From Mucilaginibacter tundrae (lineage in GTDB: Bacteria > Bacteroidota > Bacteroidia > Sphingobacteriales > Sphingobacteriaceae), in the NCBI RefSeq assembly GCF_013408825.1, contig NZ_JACCBZ010000009.1, forward strand, positions 62,001-126,000: a stretch of DNA of 64,000 nt, given 5' to 3'. Below are positions 25,752-36,444 of this stretch, piece by piece. Made by a program: the position numbers and the translations under genes. The stretch's first letter is position 1. Each line of letters starts with the position of its first letter. Below the pieces are notes generated by a model. That model was not told the DNA's origin and searched no databases. It saw only the letters and a program-made list of their open reading frames with translations.

Positions 25752-26596
25752 TTCTTTTTAATATTTAATTTAAATAGCCTCAATAAAAAATAATGAGTAT
25801 GATGAACAGACGTCAGTTTTAATGCGCGGATCATTGCATTTATCCTAATAAATAATACTTCTACTATATATGTACTCATTATTCCCCCGCCTGCTAAATA
25901 ATGATCAAATCTAATCAAATCGCTATCTAAAGAATTTTTGCTTTTAGTTGATAGTTCATGCTGTACCTTTAAATCTATCACCACAAATTCATTTGTTACA
26001 TTCTTTTTGAATCTCCTCACAAAATCATGATCACTAAAATCTAGCTTTAATAATTCATTATAACCATTATTTTTTTCAAACGCATCAGTATCAACGCACA
26101 TTCCACAGTTTATAACTGATTTGTTTTGTAATTTATTAACCCCAGCATCTACACTCTTAAATGACGTACCACGCATAAATTTAAACCGGCAAGGCGAAAT
26201 AATGGTCTGATTACTTAACATTATCGGAGCAAAAAGTTTATAGTCCGGATAATTATTTATCGTCTTAATATAGCTATCAATCGTATTTTCCGGAAATGTA
26301 GTATCCTGGTCAAAAAAAATGATCCACCTTTTGCCTAATTCCCCGGCAATTTCAGCAGCTGTATTATAAGCTTTACTAACACCACTATTATTTATATCGG
26401 CAATATAAGTTATACGCCAGTTAGGATGCTGAAATATGCTATCCTGATTAAACTCAGGGCTGTTGTCATATACTACAAGGTCTAAGCAAATATTTTGTGC
26501 CTTTAATGATTGTGTTAATGATAAAAATGTCTTCGAATCATAAAGGCTGGTTTTATACAGCACTATCGTTGCTAAAATGCTTTCGTTATATTTCAT
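25739..26596 (-). CDS. Glycosyltransferase family 2 (RfbF-like rhamnosyltransferase type)
   Basis: 285 aa from the ATG at 26594-26596 (MKYNESILATIVLYK). An upstream ATG at 26632 would add 12 residues and overlap the previous gene by 47 bp. GT2 motifs: LDLVVYDNSPEFNQDS, NNSGVSKAYNTAAEIAGELG and IIFFDQDTTF with the DQD metal site, the pattern of dTDP-rhamnosyltransferases. Donor is not proven. It overlaps both neighbours (11 and 13 bp), so translation is probably coupled. Confidence 0.8.
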   Translation of the reverse strand: MKYNESILATIVLYKTSLYDSKTFLSLTQSLKAQNICLDLVVYDNSPEFNQDSIFQHPNWRITYIADINNSGVSKAYNTAAEIAGELGKRWIIFFDQDTTFPENTIDSYIKTINNYPDYKLFAPIMLSNQTIISPCRFKFMRGTSFKSVDAGVNKLQNKSVINCGMCVDTDAFEKNNGYNELLKLDFSDHDFVRRFKKNVTNEFVVIDLKVQHELSTKSKNSLDSDLIRFDHYLAGGGIMSTYIVEVLFIRINAMIRALKLTSVHHTHYFLLRLFKLNIKKKWKR

Positions 26597-27263
26597 GCCG
26601 TAACAAATAGTATAGTTTTGCAAGCATAACATAAAACCAGCCGTAGTTCATTTCCACTACCGCTAACGATTCATCTTTATTAAATTTAGTACTAACCCCG
26701 CCCTCCATAGCATATCCTTTTAAATCGGGTTCTATAACAATCTTCGCACCCGATTTTAGTAGTCTTTGATTAAAATCAAAATCGGCATAAGTTTTAAATT
26801 TAGTATTAAAAGGAGCAGACGAATGGATAGATTTTTTTATCAATAAGGCCTGATGATGTAGCGTATTTCCCAATTTAAGCCTAAAATCATGTTTAGGTTT
26901 AAATAAAAATTTGTTACCAACCTGTACCTCGCCGGCAATTACATCTGCATTTAAATTACTAACATCAGGTAAATTAATAATTAAATCACCTGCACCCAAA
27001 AACAGCACATAACTATTATTTTCAGCCTTTGCCCAGCCTTTATTCATCGCGTCATATAACCCATTGTCTGGTTCGCTCACAAAATATGTTATATGTTTTC
27101 TATATTTTTCTATGATCTCAACTGTTTTGTCAGTAGATCCTCCATCAATAATTATAAATGAAATTTCTTTCCTGCCAATTTTAATTACCGATTTAATTGT
27201 ATCTTCAATAAAAGCGGCAGCATTGTATGTTACTGTTATGATACTAATAATAGGTTGTTGCAT
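26586..27263 (-). CDS. Glycosyltransferase family 2 (WcaE-like)
   Basis: 225 aa. Begins MQQPIISIITVTYNAAAFIE, then FIIIDGGSTDKTVEIIEKY and SEPDNGLYDAMNKGWAKA, the pattern of WcaE-type transferases. The usual DxD position reads LFLGAGDLI, so the metal site is GAGD, which is common in this subgroup. A family of short GT2 enzymes that add one sugar to the lipid-linked unit. It starts 25 bp after the GT4 gene. ATG start at 27263. Confidence 0.83.
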   Translation of the reverse strand: MQQPIISIITVTYNAAAFIEDTIKSVIKIGRKEISFIIIDGGSTDKTVEIIEKYRKHITYFVSEPDNGLYDAMNKGWAKAENNSYVLFLGAGDLIINLPDVSNLNADVIAGEVQVGNKFLFKPKHDFRLKLGNTLHHQALLIKKSIHSSAPFNTKFKTYADFDFNQRLLKSGAKIVIEPDLKGYAMEGGVSTKFNKDESLAVVEMNYGWFYVMLAKLYYLLRHEI

Positions 27264-27288
27264 TTTTATAAAAACTAATTAGTACGTA

Positions 27289-28467
27289 TTAACTACTTGC
27301 CATTAAATCTTTTATTATTTTATAATAATTATTAGAAAATGCAATTGTTCTGTTCAATAAATCTTTTTTAAGATTTTCATTAATTTGTTCAGATGATTCA
27401 TATAAATAATTAGAACTCCAGGCGTCGCCTAATATTTCCGAAAGCTCCATTTCGTTATTAGGATCAAAATATATTGCCTTATCAGGATTTTGCTCTCTAT
27501 GAACCTTAATATCAGAAATGATCACAGGCTTACCTATACTTTTCGCTTCTTCTATTGTTGAGCTCCATCCTTCAAAAAAGGAAGGATTTATAACCGCAAT
27601 ACACTTGCGCATAAGTACCAATACTTCATCGTAAGGTATAAGGCCTAATAATACTATGTTAGATTCTAAATTATTTTGCTGTATATATGATTTTAGCTCA
27701 ACCAAACTTTTATTATTTCCTCTAAAATCATTCATTACACCGGTAGTTACTATCAGCGGTTTAATTCCTCTTTTTACCAATAAATTAACTGCTTTTAGAA
27801 CAATGATGTGGTTTTTGTGCGACCAGAATTGATTTGGCAAATAAAAAAACTTATCTCCTAATTTATATTTTTCTTTAATTTCTAAATAACTCTCGTCCAG
27901 GTCATTTACTTCGCCAGGTTGCGAAACAAATTGCAATACCCGAGCCTTGTTTATTTGTTTAGGCGCAAAAGTCTTAAAATCATTTAACGCGTCATAACTG
28001 CTTAATATAACAATATCACTATACTTAACTATATTTTTGTTAATGTTAGTAATAATACTAAGTTGTTTCTCAGGCCATAACTCCGGAAAGTGCAAACATT
28101 GAAAATCGGGAATCCAATTAACTATTTTTAAAGATTTGTAGTTGCCCCAAAAAAAGGAGTGAGAAACAACGTCTATACGGTATTTTTTAAAAAGTAAATA
28201 TAAAGGCGCTTGAATACTGAAAAGCTTATTAAAAACCTTGTTTAAAAACCAAATGCTTGAGCGCTCCTTAAGTATGTCAGTATATACAACTTTCGCATAG
28301 GGAGAAAAAAAATTTATATATTCCTGTTCAATATTTGAAGGGACAAACACATAAAACTCAATGTCCTGAAATTTTGTAATAGAGTTTGTATATAGTAAAT
28401 TTTTTATATAATTTATACCGCCCTTATAATCTTTCGAAAAATTTATCAAAAATGCAACTCTAATCAT
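27289..28467 (-). CDS. Glycosyltransferase family 4
   Basis: 392 aa, GT-B fold. The N-terminal domain has [20 protein letters not shown] (acceptor side). The C-terminal donor domain has FFYLPNQFWSHKNHIIVLKA and the GT4 E-x7-E motif in NPSFFEGWSSTIEEAKSIG followed by KPVIISD. It is a retaining transferase of unknown donor. It overlaps the epimerase upstream by 8 bp. ATG start at 28467. Confidence 0.88.
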   Translation of the reverse strand: MIRVAFLINFSKDYKGGINYIKNLLYTNSITKFQDIEFYVFVPSNIEQEYINFFSPYAKVVYTDILKERSSIWFLNKVFNKLFSIQAPLYLLFKKYRIDVVSHSFFWGNYKSLKIVNWIPDFQCLHFPELWPEKQLSIITNINKNIVKYSDIVILSSYDALNDFKTFAPKQINKARVLQFVSQPGEVNDLDESYLEIKEKYKLGDKFFYLPNQFWSHKNHIIVLKAVNLLVKRGIKPLIVTTGVMNDFRGNNKSLVELKSYIQQNNLESNIVLLGLIPYDEVLVLMRKCIAVINPSFFEGWSSTIEEAKSIGKPVIISDIKVHREQNPDKAIYFDPNNEMELSEILGDAWSSNYLYESSEQINENLKKDLLNRTIAFSNNYYKIIKDLMASS

Positions 28468-29404
28468 TCATCAACTTTTTAAAGAAGTTTACGTAATTAA
28501 CAAGGCCCACCTGTAGATCCATTGCTGGTTCCCAGCCTAGTTCTCTCGCCTTTATAGTATCAGCATGATAAAATCTTGGGTCTCCCTCTTTTGTAAACCC
28601 GTTGAATTTAACACTCACATTTTTGTTATATAAATTAACTAATAATTTTAAAGTATCGTTTACTGTAGTTTTTATACCCGTTCCTCCATTAATTATCTTC
28701 AGGCTATCTTTTTGATTTTCAATAACTTTTACAACCAACGAGGCCGCATCAGTTACATATATCCAGTCTCTTGTTTCTTCACCTGTCCCAAAAAACTCAA
28801 CTTCAGTATTTGAATTTTTAATTTTTAAACATGCATCCCATAATAATTGTTTCTGTAACCCGATACCATAAATCGAAAAATAGCGAATAATAGAAACCTT
28901 TATATCAAAGCTTTTATTGTACGATAAACATAACTCTTCTGCTGCTTTTTTATGGAACCCATAAGGTGAAACAGGATTCGAAGGATCGTTTTCTACTATT
29001 TTTTTGTCGCCCAAATCTCCTTGAACAGCAGGGCTTGAAGCATAAATAAAATGACAAGACTTGCTATACAATCTAATATATTCAAGTATTGACATTGTAC
29101 TTTGAACCGTTTTTTGAAAATCCTCATAGGGGTTTTGATATGAAAAGGACACAGAGCCGCTACCGCCACAATGAACTATAATATCAAAAGTTTTATTCAA
29201 ATTAATTAAGGCTTCAACAGTAATAGTAGATTCATACCAACTTTGAATGCCCCATTTGCTGTATTCGAACTCATGCCATTTGCCGTGGCCTATACCACTT
29301 ACATGGAAACCTGAATCACCAAACGCCTTAGCTATATATCGACCTAAGAAACCATAAGCACCGGTAACTAAAACTGTTTTCTTATTTCTATCTTCTATAT
29401 TCAT
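28460..29404 (-). CDS. NAD-dependent sugar-nucleotide epimerase/dehydratase (extended SDR)
   Basis: 314 aa. Rossmann motif [11 protein letters not shown] (residues 16-26), active-site YASSPAV with a Ser, and catalytic Y-x3-K in [13 protein letters not shown]. The C-terminal half has [16 protein letters not shown]. It makes or epimerises a nucleotide sugar for the repeat unit; UDP- or GDP-sugars are equally possible. This is a second SDR besides the CDP-pathway enzymes at 32-36 kb, so a further unusual sugar is likely. Overlaps: 17 bp with the acyltransferase, 8 bp with the GT4 gene. Confidence 0.85.
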   Translation of the reverse strand: MNIEDRNKKTVLVTGAYGFLGRYIAKAFGDSGFHVSGIGHGKWHEFEYSKWGIQSWYESTITVEALINLNKTFDIIVHCGGSGSVSFSYQNPYEDFQKTVQSTMSILEYIRLYSKSCHFIYASSPAVQGDLGDKKIVENDPSNPVSPYGFHKKAAEELCLSYNKSFDIKVSIIRYFSIYGIGLQKQLLWDACLKIKNSNTEVEFFGTGEETRDWIYVTDAASLVVKVIENQKDSLKIINGGTGIKTTVNDTLKLLVNLYNKNVSVKFNGFTKEGDPRFYHADTIKARELGWEPAMDLQVGLVNYVNFFKKLMND

Positions 29405-30008
29405 TAGGCATTTCTTTTATTACTTTCGCCGGGTTGCCGCCAACAATAGTCCATGCAGGCACATCTCGGGTTACTACGCTTCCTGCACCAACTATTGCGC
29501 CTTCCCCGATTGTAACTCCTTTTAATATTATACAATTCATCCCAATCCAAGCGTTTGAGCAAATTTTTATGGGCTTTGTATTTACTACCCCCCAGTTTTT
29601 ATTTTCAATAAAATGTCGGCCGGCTCTGTAATCTAATAATTGCTGTGTTATATCATCTTCACGATGCCTGTAATCAATCGAGTGCGAATCATGGTCATAA
29701 AAGTAATTTCCCCATGCTATAAATACATTATCCCCAAACTCAATTTTTGATTTGCAAATTATATTACTTGCCCCAATATATGTTCTATTACCTATAATAA
29801 CGTTTCCTGTATCCGATTCAAAAATTACTTTACAATCAACTATTGAATCATTACCAACGGTAAGGTAAATTTTATTAAGAGGTTTAGATACAGATAAATG
29901 AAAGTTTTCAAAAAAGTGTGAATTACCAGCCTGTATATATTTTTTAGCGTGATTAAAGCGACGTAAAAAAGCTAAACGCCTTATTTTATTCAAAATAAAT
30001 GATATCAT
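29388..30008 (-). CDS. Hexapeptide-repeat O-acetyltransferase
   Basis: 206 aa. A left-handed beta-helix of hexapeptide repeats runs from about residue 50 ([20 protein letters not shown]) to the diagnostic end [20 protein letters not shown] followed by NPAKVI. A loop with [10 protein letters not shown] carries the catalytic His. It resembles WbbJ/LacA-type acetyltransferases using acetyl-CoA, probably decorating a sugar of the repeat unit. It starts 2 bp after the flippase stop. ATG start at 30008. Confidence 0.88.
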   Translation of the reverse strand: MISFILNKIRRLAFLRRFNHAKKYIQAGNSHFFENFHLSVSKPLNKIYLTVGNDSIVDCKVIFESDTGNVIIGNRTYIGASNIICKSKIEFGDNVFIAWGNYFYDHDSHSIDYRHREDDITQQLLDYRAGRHFIENKNWGVVNTKPIKICSNAWIGMNCIILKGVTIGEGAIVGAGSVVTRDVPAWTIVGGNPAKVIKEMPNEYRR

Positions 30009-30010
30009 AA

Positions 30011-31282
30011 CTAAATGCTATTTATACAGACCTTAGATTTATACAACACATAGACTAATGTTGGAAATGTAAGGATAGCAGAAGACAATGGTACAGTACC
30101 AATGCCTACTGACAAACCAAATAATAATTTGCTTAAAGGTATCATTAAAGCGGCCGAGATAAATGAAAATATTATTTGGCCTTTAAGCTTTTCAAAAGCG
30201 TTTAAAAAAACAGATCCACAGTACGAAAAAACTTGAATAATAATCAAAAGGGCAAAAGGCAAAATCCCTCTTACAGTGTCAATGGTTATTGCTTTGTTAG
30301 TCCATATACTTATAAAGTAGGGAATAAAACATGTTACAATACATACCCCAACGCTAAATCCCAGCGCACAAAGTAATAGCTGATTATAAAGTTTATCAAG
30401 CTTACTTTTATCTTTTAATGCTTTTGCATGAGAAATTTCTGTCCAAAAAACAGAAATTATTACATTAAATATTGTCATGCCAATTAAAAATACTTTGTTT
30501 ACAGTATCGTATTGTGCTACATTTTTTAACGACAGATTGTTATAAGTAAGGATGTTCCCAATTGAATAGAGAAAGAGTGATGAAAGTTGTAAAATAAAAA
30601 AACGTGTACCTACTAAAAGCGAGTTTCGCGATGACTTGAAATGTTGAAAATTGAATATTTGTTTCCATCTAAATCCCACCCCCCTTAACGAAGCACAAAT
30701 AATTGTAAAATTTGCTATAACAAACAAGCTGCTGTAAATTAATGCTAGCCGGTAAATATTAACTTCAAAAAACTTGTATTTAAAAGCAAATAAAATTATC
30801 AACCAAAGTAAATTTTGCCCAAATAGTATTGAATTAAATAAATTAAATTTTTTCAACCCCTGGATAATAAAATGCCCCAATGTAAAAGGAAATGAAAAAA
30901 TTATAGGAAGATATATTAAAACGGCTAAATACAGATGTGTTTTAAATACGCTAACATAAAATGTTGATATAAAAAACGCTAGTGCCAACAATAGTGTCAT
31001 TAATATATAAAACTGTAAAGTACCGGCAATTAACACTTCAAGGTCTTCATTATCATTATTTGCCTGAGATTCCGTAACCTTGTTTTTTAAACTATACCCA
31101 GACCCGAAATCAAAAAGATTTAACCATCCAAGCAATGCAGTTATAGTTACCCAAACAGCGTAACTATTTGTACCAAGCGTTTTTAAAAGCAAGGGCACCG
31201 ATACAAATGATACTGCAGCACCTGACAATTTAAACATTGTAGAACCAAGAATAGACTTGACAACTTTATAATCGGCTTTCAC
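30011..31282 (-). CDS. Polysaccharide flippase (Wzx-like)
   Basis: 423 aa, about 12 membrane helices. The N-terminus ([56 protein letters not shown]) is typical of the MATE/Wzx superfamily. It moves lipid-linked repeat units across the inner membrane for Wzy. The start is a GTG at 31280-31282 that forms a GTGA overlap with the stop of the upstream glycosyltransferase, good evidence for this start. Very AT-rich (one 60-base line at 30541 has 16 G/C). Confidence 0.88.
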   Translation of the reverse strand: MKADYKVVKSILGSTMFKLSGAAVSFVSVPLLLKTLGTNSYAVWVTITALLGWLNLFDFGSGYSLKNKVTESQANNDNEDLEVLIAGTLQFYILMTLLLALAFFISTFYVSVFKTHLYLAVLIYLPIIFSFPFTLGHFIIQGLKKFNLFNSILFGQNLLWLIILFAFKYKFFEVNIYRLALIYSSLFVIANFTIICASLRGVGFRWKQIFNFQHFKSSRNSLLVGTRFFILQLSSLFLYSIGNILTYNNLSLKNVAQYDTVNKVFLIGMTIFNVIISVFWTEISHAKALKDKSKLDKLYNQLLLCALGFSVGVCIVTCFIPYFISIWTNKAITIDTVRGILPFALLIIIQVFSYCGSVFLNAFEKLKGQIIFSFISAALMIPLSKLLFGLSVGIGTVPLSSAILTFPTLVYVLYKSKVCINSI

Positions 31283-32178
31283 TTAAGTAATAAGGTTTTA
31301 AGAATTCTTAATTTTGTTTTCAATTTGGCATGCCAAGGAAACCTTACACTTTTAAAAAAATCATATGCTCCGTTAAAACCTGCTGTTTTTCTTTTATTTG
31401 CTATTCCTGCCAATAAATTAATGGCATAAACTTCATCTACTATTTGATGTGGATTTAATTTTTTCCCAATTTGTAAATAATTCTCAACTGCTATAGTAGT
31501 TATTTTTTGTTGCCAATAATCAATTTCATCTAACCATTGTTTTGTAGCGATTTTTTGAGAGGTTAAATTACCTTTCCAAACTCTGTATGCCCCGATTATT
31601 TCTGGTATAAATACACTTTTACTACTTAAAAGAACTCTTTGAATTAAATCGCTATCACTTGCCGTTAATTCAAAATGATTATCAAAATATTTTAACTTCT
31701 TTAAAACTGACGATTTAAAGACGATACATGGCATCCTCGCCTCCACTCCATACTTAAACACTTCATATCCCAAAGGTGCATCATAAATAAGTTCCTGTTG
31801 TGGGCACCATCCTTCGCTTACATTATCATCTTCATCTATAATTTGATAACCAAAAATCAAAACGCCTGCATCGGGATATCTATTTATATAATTGTTAATA
31901 TAGGCGAAAGCATTTTCCAAAAACACATCATCATCAGAAGGCATTATCACCCATTCGGAAGATGTATTTTCAACAGCACAATTCCAATTGTCAAATATCT
32001 CGATAACTGTTTCATGAGATATAAATGATGCATTTAAATATTTACTTTTTAAGTCTTCATTCACAAAAGAACCGTTGTCACTAACAGATATTTTTATATG
32101 AGGAGGTACTGTGCGGAGTAGTTTATCCAAAAATAAATCTCTGTTATAGGTTGGAATCGCTACTTCAATGGTATCCAT
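31279..32178 (-). CDS. Glycosyltransferase family 2
   Basis: 299 aa from the ATG at 32176-32178 (MDTIEVAIPTYNRDLFLDKL); a TTG eight codons earlier is less likely. GT-A motifs: KISVSDNGS and VIMPSDDDVFL, with the SDDD metal site. The later part has ASDSDLIQRVLL. Donor sugar unknown. Starts 10 bp after the 2-epimerase gene and overlaps the flippase by 4 bp. By position, next to the dideoxyhexose genes, it is a candidate for the dideoxyhexosyltransferase. Confidence 0.82.
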   Translation of the reverse strand: MDTIEVAIPTYNRDLFLDKLLRTVPPHIKISVSDNGSFVNEDLKSKYLNASFISHETVIEIFDNWNCAVENTSSEWVIMPSDDDVFLENAFAYINNYINRYPDAGVLIFGYQIIDEDDNVSEGWCPQQELIYDAPLGYEVFKYGVEARMPCIVFKSSVLKKLKYFDNHFELTASDSDLIQRVLLSSKSVFIPEIIGAYRVWKGNLTSQKIATKQWLDEIDYWQQKITTIAVENYLQIGKKLNPHQIVDEVYAINLLAGIANKRKTAGFNGAYDFFKSVRFPWHAKLKTKLRILKTLLLK

Positions 32179-32188
32179 GGTTATTTTT

Positions 32189-33208
32189 TTATACTGTACC
32201 AACCCAATTAATCATTCGTTGCAAACCAGTTGCTTTGCTAATTAGAGGTGCCCAGCTAAAAATTTCATTTGCTTTTGTAATGTCAGCAATGTAAACTTTT
32301 TGGTCACTCTGTCTTACTGGTAGTCTTGTAAAATCCATTTTTATATCTAGGCTATTTTCTAATTCACCAAACAATTCTAACAACGACAGACTATTATTAT
32401 ATCCACCGCCAATATTAAATGCCTTTCCCTGTGTAGAATCAATATTCCTTATTGCTGAGAAATAACAATTGATTAAATCATCAGCAAACAATACGTCTCT
32501 AACCTGTTTTCCTGTGCCCGAAATTGTAAATGGCTCCTTCAATAACCCTTTTTTTATATCAATTGCTTGCTTTACAAACCAACCTATCCAACCCTGATCG
32601 GCAGTAGCGTATTGCCTGCCACCAAATATTGAGGAATGCCGGAATACAATAGTTTTCAATCCAAACATTTTATTATAATCAAGCATGTACTGGTCTGTTG
32701 CCCCTTTTGAACAACCGTATGGGGATTGAAAATTCAGAGGAACATTTTCATCAAATCCTTGCTCATATCCTTTTGCTATAAACCGGCTTTTTGTTTCTAA
32801 GTATTCCACCCATTCTAGATCGCCATAAACCTTATTTGTTGAACTATAGGTTACTATTGCATTAGGTGCAAACTTCCTAACAGCTTCAAGCACATTATTT
32901 CCACCTATAACATTAATCTCAAAATCCAACCTTGGGTTATCCAACGAAGTAGTCATTGCCACCTGGCCAGCTAAGTGAAATACAACATCCGGTTTTGAAT
33001 CGAGTATTACATTTTCAACATCATTATAGGAACGTATATCGGAATGATAGAATTTGAATTTCCCTAAGCTTTTAAGCCAAGTTAAATTATTTTCAGTACC
33101 TGTCCTGTATAAATTATCAAATACAAAAAGTTCATCGCCATTTCTTAACACTTCCGCGGCAAGATTTGAACCTAAGAACCCACATCCTCCTGTTATTAAA
33201 TACCTCAT
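32189..33208 (-). CDS. rfbE: CDP-paratose 2-epimerase-like enzyme (RfbE family)
   Basis: 339 aa, extended SDR. Rossmann motif GGCGFLGSNLA (7-17), YSSTNKVYGDLEWVE and catalytic Y-x3-K in SPYGCSKGATDQY. The STNKVYGD and ATADQGWIGWFVKQA stretches are those I know from RfbE/Tyv, which converts CDP-paratose to CDP-tyvelose at C2 with bound NAD+. It follows rfbH with a 1-bp overlap (TAATG), inside the dideoxyhexose set, which supports the role. Another C2-epimerised CDP-sugar cannot be excluded. Confidence 0.8.
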   Translation of the reverse strand: MRYLITGGCGFLGSNLAAEVLRNGDELFVFDNLYRTGTENNLTWLKSLGKFKFYHSDIRSYNDVENVILDSKPDVVFHLAGQVAMTTSLDNPRLDFEINVIGGNNVLEAVRKFAPNAIVTYSSTNKVYGDLEWVEYLETKSRFIAKGYEQGFDENVPLNFQSPYGCSKGATDQYMLDYNKMFGLKTIVFRHSSIFGGRQYATADQGWIGWFVKQAIDIKKGLLKEPFTISGTGKQVRDVLFADDLINCYFSAIRNIDSTQGKAFNIGGGYNNSLSLLELFGELENSLDIKMDFTRLPVRQSDQKVYIADITKANEIFSWAPLISKATGLQRMINWVGTV

Positions 33209-34485
33209 TATGAATTAATATATTTTCTTATAACGTCTGTAATATAATCATAATGCTCCTCGTCAAGACCGGGCCAAACCCCCAACCATAATGATTGATT
33301 CATTATAATATCAGTATTATTTAAATCACCCACAATACGGTGTTTTACATCGGCATATGCAGGCTGCCTTAAAAGATTACCTGCAAATAATAAACGGGTT
33401 CCTATTTTATTTTCTTCTAAATGCTGAACAAGCATATGTCTATCAGCAGCATCCCCTTCGCGCATAGTCAATAAAAACCCAAACCAAGAAGGGTCACTTT
33501 TAGGCGTAGCTTCGGGTAAAATAAAAACATCTTCAAACTCTTTCATACGGTCATGTAATGCTTTAAAATTAAGCCTCCGTTTTTCAACAAAAGCATCTAT
33601 TTTACGCAGCTGAGAAACACCCAGTGCCGCTTGCATATCGGTAACCTTCAAGTTAAATCCAATATGGGAATAAGTATATTTATGATCGTATCCGAAAGGC
33701 AAAGAGCCTAATTTTTGAGAAAATCGGCATCCGCAAGTATTATCTTTACCTGGTTCACAATAACAATCTCTTCCCCAATCTCTAAAGCTTTCTGCAATTT
33801 TGGATAACTCATTATTATTGATTAAAACAGCACCACCTTCGCCCATTGTTATATGATGTGCAGGGTAAAATGAAAATGTTGATATGTCGCCAAAAGTGCC
33901 TGTTTTTTTATTTTTATAAGTGGCACCTAGTGAGTCACAATCGTCCTCAATTACCCATAAATTATACTTTTTAGCTAAACGCATCACTTCATCCAAATTA
34001 AAGGGATTCCCTAAAGAGTGGGCAATCATTATAGCTTTTGTTTTGGGTGATATCGCTTCTTCAATCAATTCAACCTTAACATTATGAGTTGGAATGTCTA
34101 CATCAATAAACACTGGTATTGCTCCAAATTGAACTATTGGATTAACTGTCGTGGGAAACCCAGCTGCAACTGTAATTACTTCATCACCTGGTTTTATGGC
34201 CCTATCACCCAATTTCGGAGATGTAAGTGTATAAAAAGCAACAAGATTGGCTGAAGAACCTGAATTTACCAATAAAGCTTTTTCAGAACCAAAATATGAT
34301 GCAAAATTACTTTCAAACTGATTTGCGAATCTACCTGCAGTTAACCATCCATCGGCTACCGACTCAATGCATAAAAGAAGATCATCTTCGTCAATAATTT
34401 TACCTGTAACTGGAATGTAGTTAACGCCAGGAATACTTCTTTTAAATGTTTTTAACTCTATTTCTTTATCTTTAATTTTAATCAT
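33208..34485 (-). CDS. rfbH: CDP-4-dehydro-6-deoxyglucose 3-dehydratase, E1 (RfbH)
   Basis: 425 aa. PMP-dependent dehydratase of the aminotransferase fold. The usual PLP lysine is replaced by H210 ([14 protein letters not shown]), the hallmark of E1. The [2Fe-2S] ligands match the E1 pattern exactly: C183-x57-C241-x-C243-x7-C251. It removes the 3-hydroxyl of CDP-4-keto-6-deoxyglucose, with electrons from an E3 reductase. The gene overlaps its upstream neighbour by 8 bp. ATG start at 34485. Confidence 0.95.
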   Translation of the reverse strand: MIKIKDKEIELKTFKRSIPGVNYIPVTGKIIDEDDLLLCIESVADGWLTAGRFANQFESNFASYFGSEKALLVNSGSSANLVAFYTLTSPKLGDRAIKPGDEVITVAAGFPTTVNPIVQFGAIPVFIDVDIPTHNVKVELIEEAISPKTKAIMIAHSLGNPFNLDEVMRLAKKYNLWVIEDDCDSLGATYKNKKTGTFGDISTFSFYPAHHITMGEGGAVLINNNELSKIAESFRDWGRDCYCEPGKDNTCGCRFSQKLGSLPFGYDHKYTYSHIGFNLKVTDMQAALGVSQLRKIDAFVEKRRLNFKALHDRMKEFEDVFILPEATPKSDPSWFGFLLTMREGDAADRHMLVQHLEENKIGTRLLFAGNLLRQPAYADVKHRIVGDLNNTDIIMNQSLWLGVWPGLDEEHYDYITDVIRKYINS

Positions 34486-35365
34486 ATAAAATTGAGTTTT
34501 CTATAGTAATTGTTTTTCTAAGCCCTTCATTTATATCGAAAGATGGTGTCCAACCAAGCTCATTTAAAAAGGTTATATCGGCTACTGAGTGCATAACTTC
34601 ACCATCTCTAGTAGGTATAGCTCCGAAATTTAAAATTGAATTATTTCCATCAAAATTTAATTTGATCTTATTTACTAAATCTTTTAGAAGAATTCCCTGA
34701 CCACTACCCAATGGTACTGATTTAAAATCCGTAAATCTTTCTGCATATTTTAACAGCGTTATATAGCCAGATATTACATCATCTATATATATAAAGTCAC
34801 GAACTTGCATTCCGGCCGAAAGGTCAATTACTGGTGCATTGGTTTTAAATTTGGATATAAGAAATGATACAAATTTTGAAGGGTCGTCTTTAGGGCCGTA
34901 AAAATATTGTAATTCAACATCAATAACTTTTATATCCTTACTCTTTAATTTTAAAATGTCAGAAAATTGCATTTTTGACAATGCATATGGGTTTAAAGAA
35001 GGAGGCAATGTGGTGTTTGCATTAAAAAAATATTTAACTCCATACTTTATACCCGAATCGAGTAGTCGTAAAGGAAAAATCAAATTAGCATGATACAACT
35101 CTACAATACTTTCATTGTTGCGCCCATACAAGGTTGCTGTATGTACAATTGCGTCTATTTTATTTTCCTTAAATAATTCATCATAATTAACAGTTTCTAC
35201 ATTATACAACCTCACTTTATCTATTATGGGCAATATTTTTGACAGAGGAGAGTGTTCTCGTTTTAAAACAAACAAGCCATACCCATTATCAAGGAAGCTT
35301 TGGGCAAGCTTACTACCTAAATAGCCGGTAGCTCCTGTTAATAATATATTTTTTATATCGCCCAT
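34478..35365 (-). CDS. SDR reductase, CDP-paratose/abequose synthase-like (RfbS/RfbJ)
   Basis: 295 aa. NAD(P)-binding [11 protein letters not shown] (11-21), catalytic Y-x3-K in [11 protein letters not shown], and a later [13 protein letters not shown]. By place in the cluster it should reduce the 4-keto group of CDP-3,6-dideoxy-4-keto-glucose, giving CDP-paratose (RfbS) or CDP-abequose (RfbJ). Sequence inspection cannot tell which. The presence of an RfbE-like epimerase favours the paratose branch. It overlaps rfbG by 13 bp and rfbH by 8 bp. Confidence 0.8.
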   Translation of the reverse strand: MGDIKNILLTGATGYLGSKLAQSFLDNGYGLFVLKREHSPLSKILPIIDKVRLYNVETVNYDELFKENKIDAIVHTATLYGRNNESIVELYHANLIFPLRLLDSGIKYGVKYFFNANTTLPPSLNPYALSKMQFSDILKLKSKDIKVIDVELQYFYGPKDDPSKFVSFLISKFKTNAPVIDLSAGMQVRDFIYIDDVISGYITLLKYAERFTDFKSVPLGSGQGILLKDLVNKIKLNFDGNNSILNFGAIPTRDGEVMHSVADITFLNELGWTPSFDINEGLRKTITIENSILYD

Positions 35366-36441
35366 TTAATATTATTCCTGTAGGCTTTAACTGAATAATG
35401 ATTTATTTGTTTAATTCTTTTCACTAATAAATCCCCTCCATTTAAATCATCTTGATAACCCTCAACAGTTAAATTTACAGTTTCATCAAAGTTTAACACA
35501 GGCCGCCATTTTAAAAGGTTTACAGCTTTTGATATATCTAACTTTAACAGAACGGCTTCATGCGGTTTCTCCACGATTTCAGGTGTAGTATAACCGCCTA
35601 TATTATTAATAAGTAAAATTTTATCAATAAGTTCTTTCACAGAATAGTTGGCGGTATCTTCGGGGCCAAAATTCCAGCCACCAGTAAAATCGCGTCCTTT
35701 TAACATCAATGCTGCGCCTAAATTTAAATATCCGCTTAATGGCTCTAATACATGTTGCCAGGGCCTTGTAGCAAATGGATTGCGAATCATTAATTTTTGC
35801 TTTTTTTTAACCGCTCTAAAATAATCGGGTAATATACGATCAGCGGCCCAATCCCCCCCGCCGATGACGTTACCAGCTCTAGCCGATGCTACCAGGCAAC
35901 TTCCATCTTTATTAAAAAATGAGTTTAAATAGGAGTTTGTGATTAATTCCGAACAGCCTTTTGATGCACTGTAAGGATCTTTACCTCCCATTGAGTCATT
36001 TTCGCGATATCCCCATACCCATTCTTTATTATCATAACACTTATCACTGGTTACGTTAATTGCAACTTTAACAGAAGATGTTTGTCTAACTGCCTCAAAA
36101 AAATTAACAGTACCCATTAAATTTGTTTCAAAAGTACTAACAGGGTCCTGATACGATAATAATACTAATGGTTGAGCTGCTAAATGAAAGGCAATATCGG
36201 GCTGTACATGGCCGAAATATGATTTAAGCTTCTGTGCATCCCTCACGTCACCTTCAAAATGATGGATTTGGTTTTGCAAATTACAAGTTACAAAATTATC
36301 CATATCAGCAACAGGTGCCAGCGCATAACCATATACCTCGGCTCCAAGTTCTTTAAGCCATATTGCCAACCACGAACCTTTAAACCCGGTATGGCCGGTT
36401 ATTAAAACCTTTTTTCCTTTATAACAGTTCCAAAAACTCAT
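35353..36441 (-). CDS. rfbG: CDP-glucose 4,6-dehydratase (RfbG)
   Basis: 362 aa. N-terminal LITGHTGFKGSWLAIWLKEL is the CDP-glucose 4,6-dehydratase form of the Rossmann motif. NVTSDKCYDNKEWVWGYREN carries the active-site Asp/Lys, and DPYSASKGCSEL the Y-x3-K. RPWQHVLEPLSGYL is typical. It converts CDP-glucose to CDP-4-keto-6-deoxyglucose with NAD+. It starts 3 bp after rfbF. ATG start at 36441. Confidence 0.95.
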   Translation of the reverse strand: MSFWNCYKGKKVLITGHTGFKGSWLAIWLKELGAEVYGYALAPVADMDNFVTCNLQNQIHHFEGDVRDAQKLKSYFGHVQPDIAFHLAAQPLVLLSYQDPVSTFETNLMGTVNFFEAVRQTSSVKVAINVTSDKCYDNKEWVWGYRENDSMGGKDPYSASKGCSELITNSYLNSFFNKDGSCLVASARAGNVIGGGDWAADRILPDYFRAVKKKQKLMIRNPFATRPWQHVLEPLSGYLNLGAALMLKGRDFTGGWNFGPEDTANYSVKELIDKILLINNIGGYTTPEIVEKPHEAVLLKLDISKAVNLLKWRPVLNFDETVNLTVEGYQDDLNGGDLLVKRIKQINHYSVKAYRNNIKWAI

Positions 36442-36444
36442 AGG

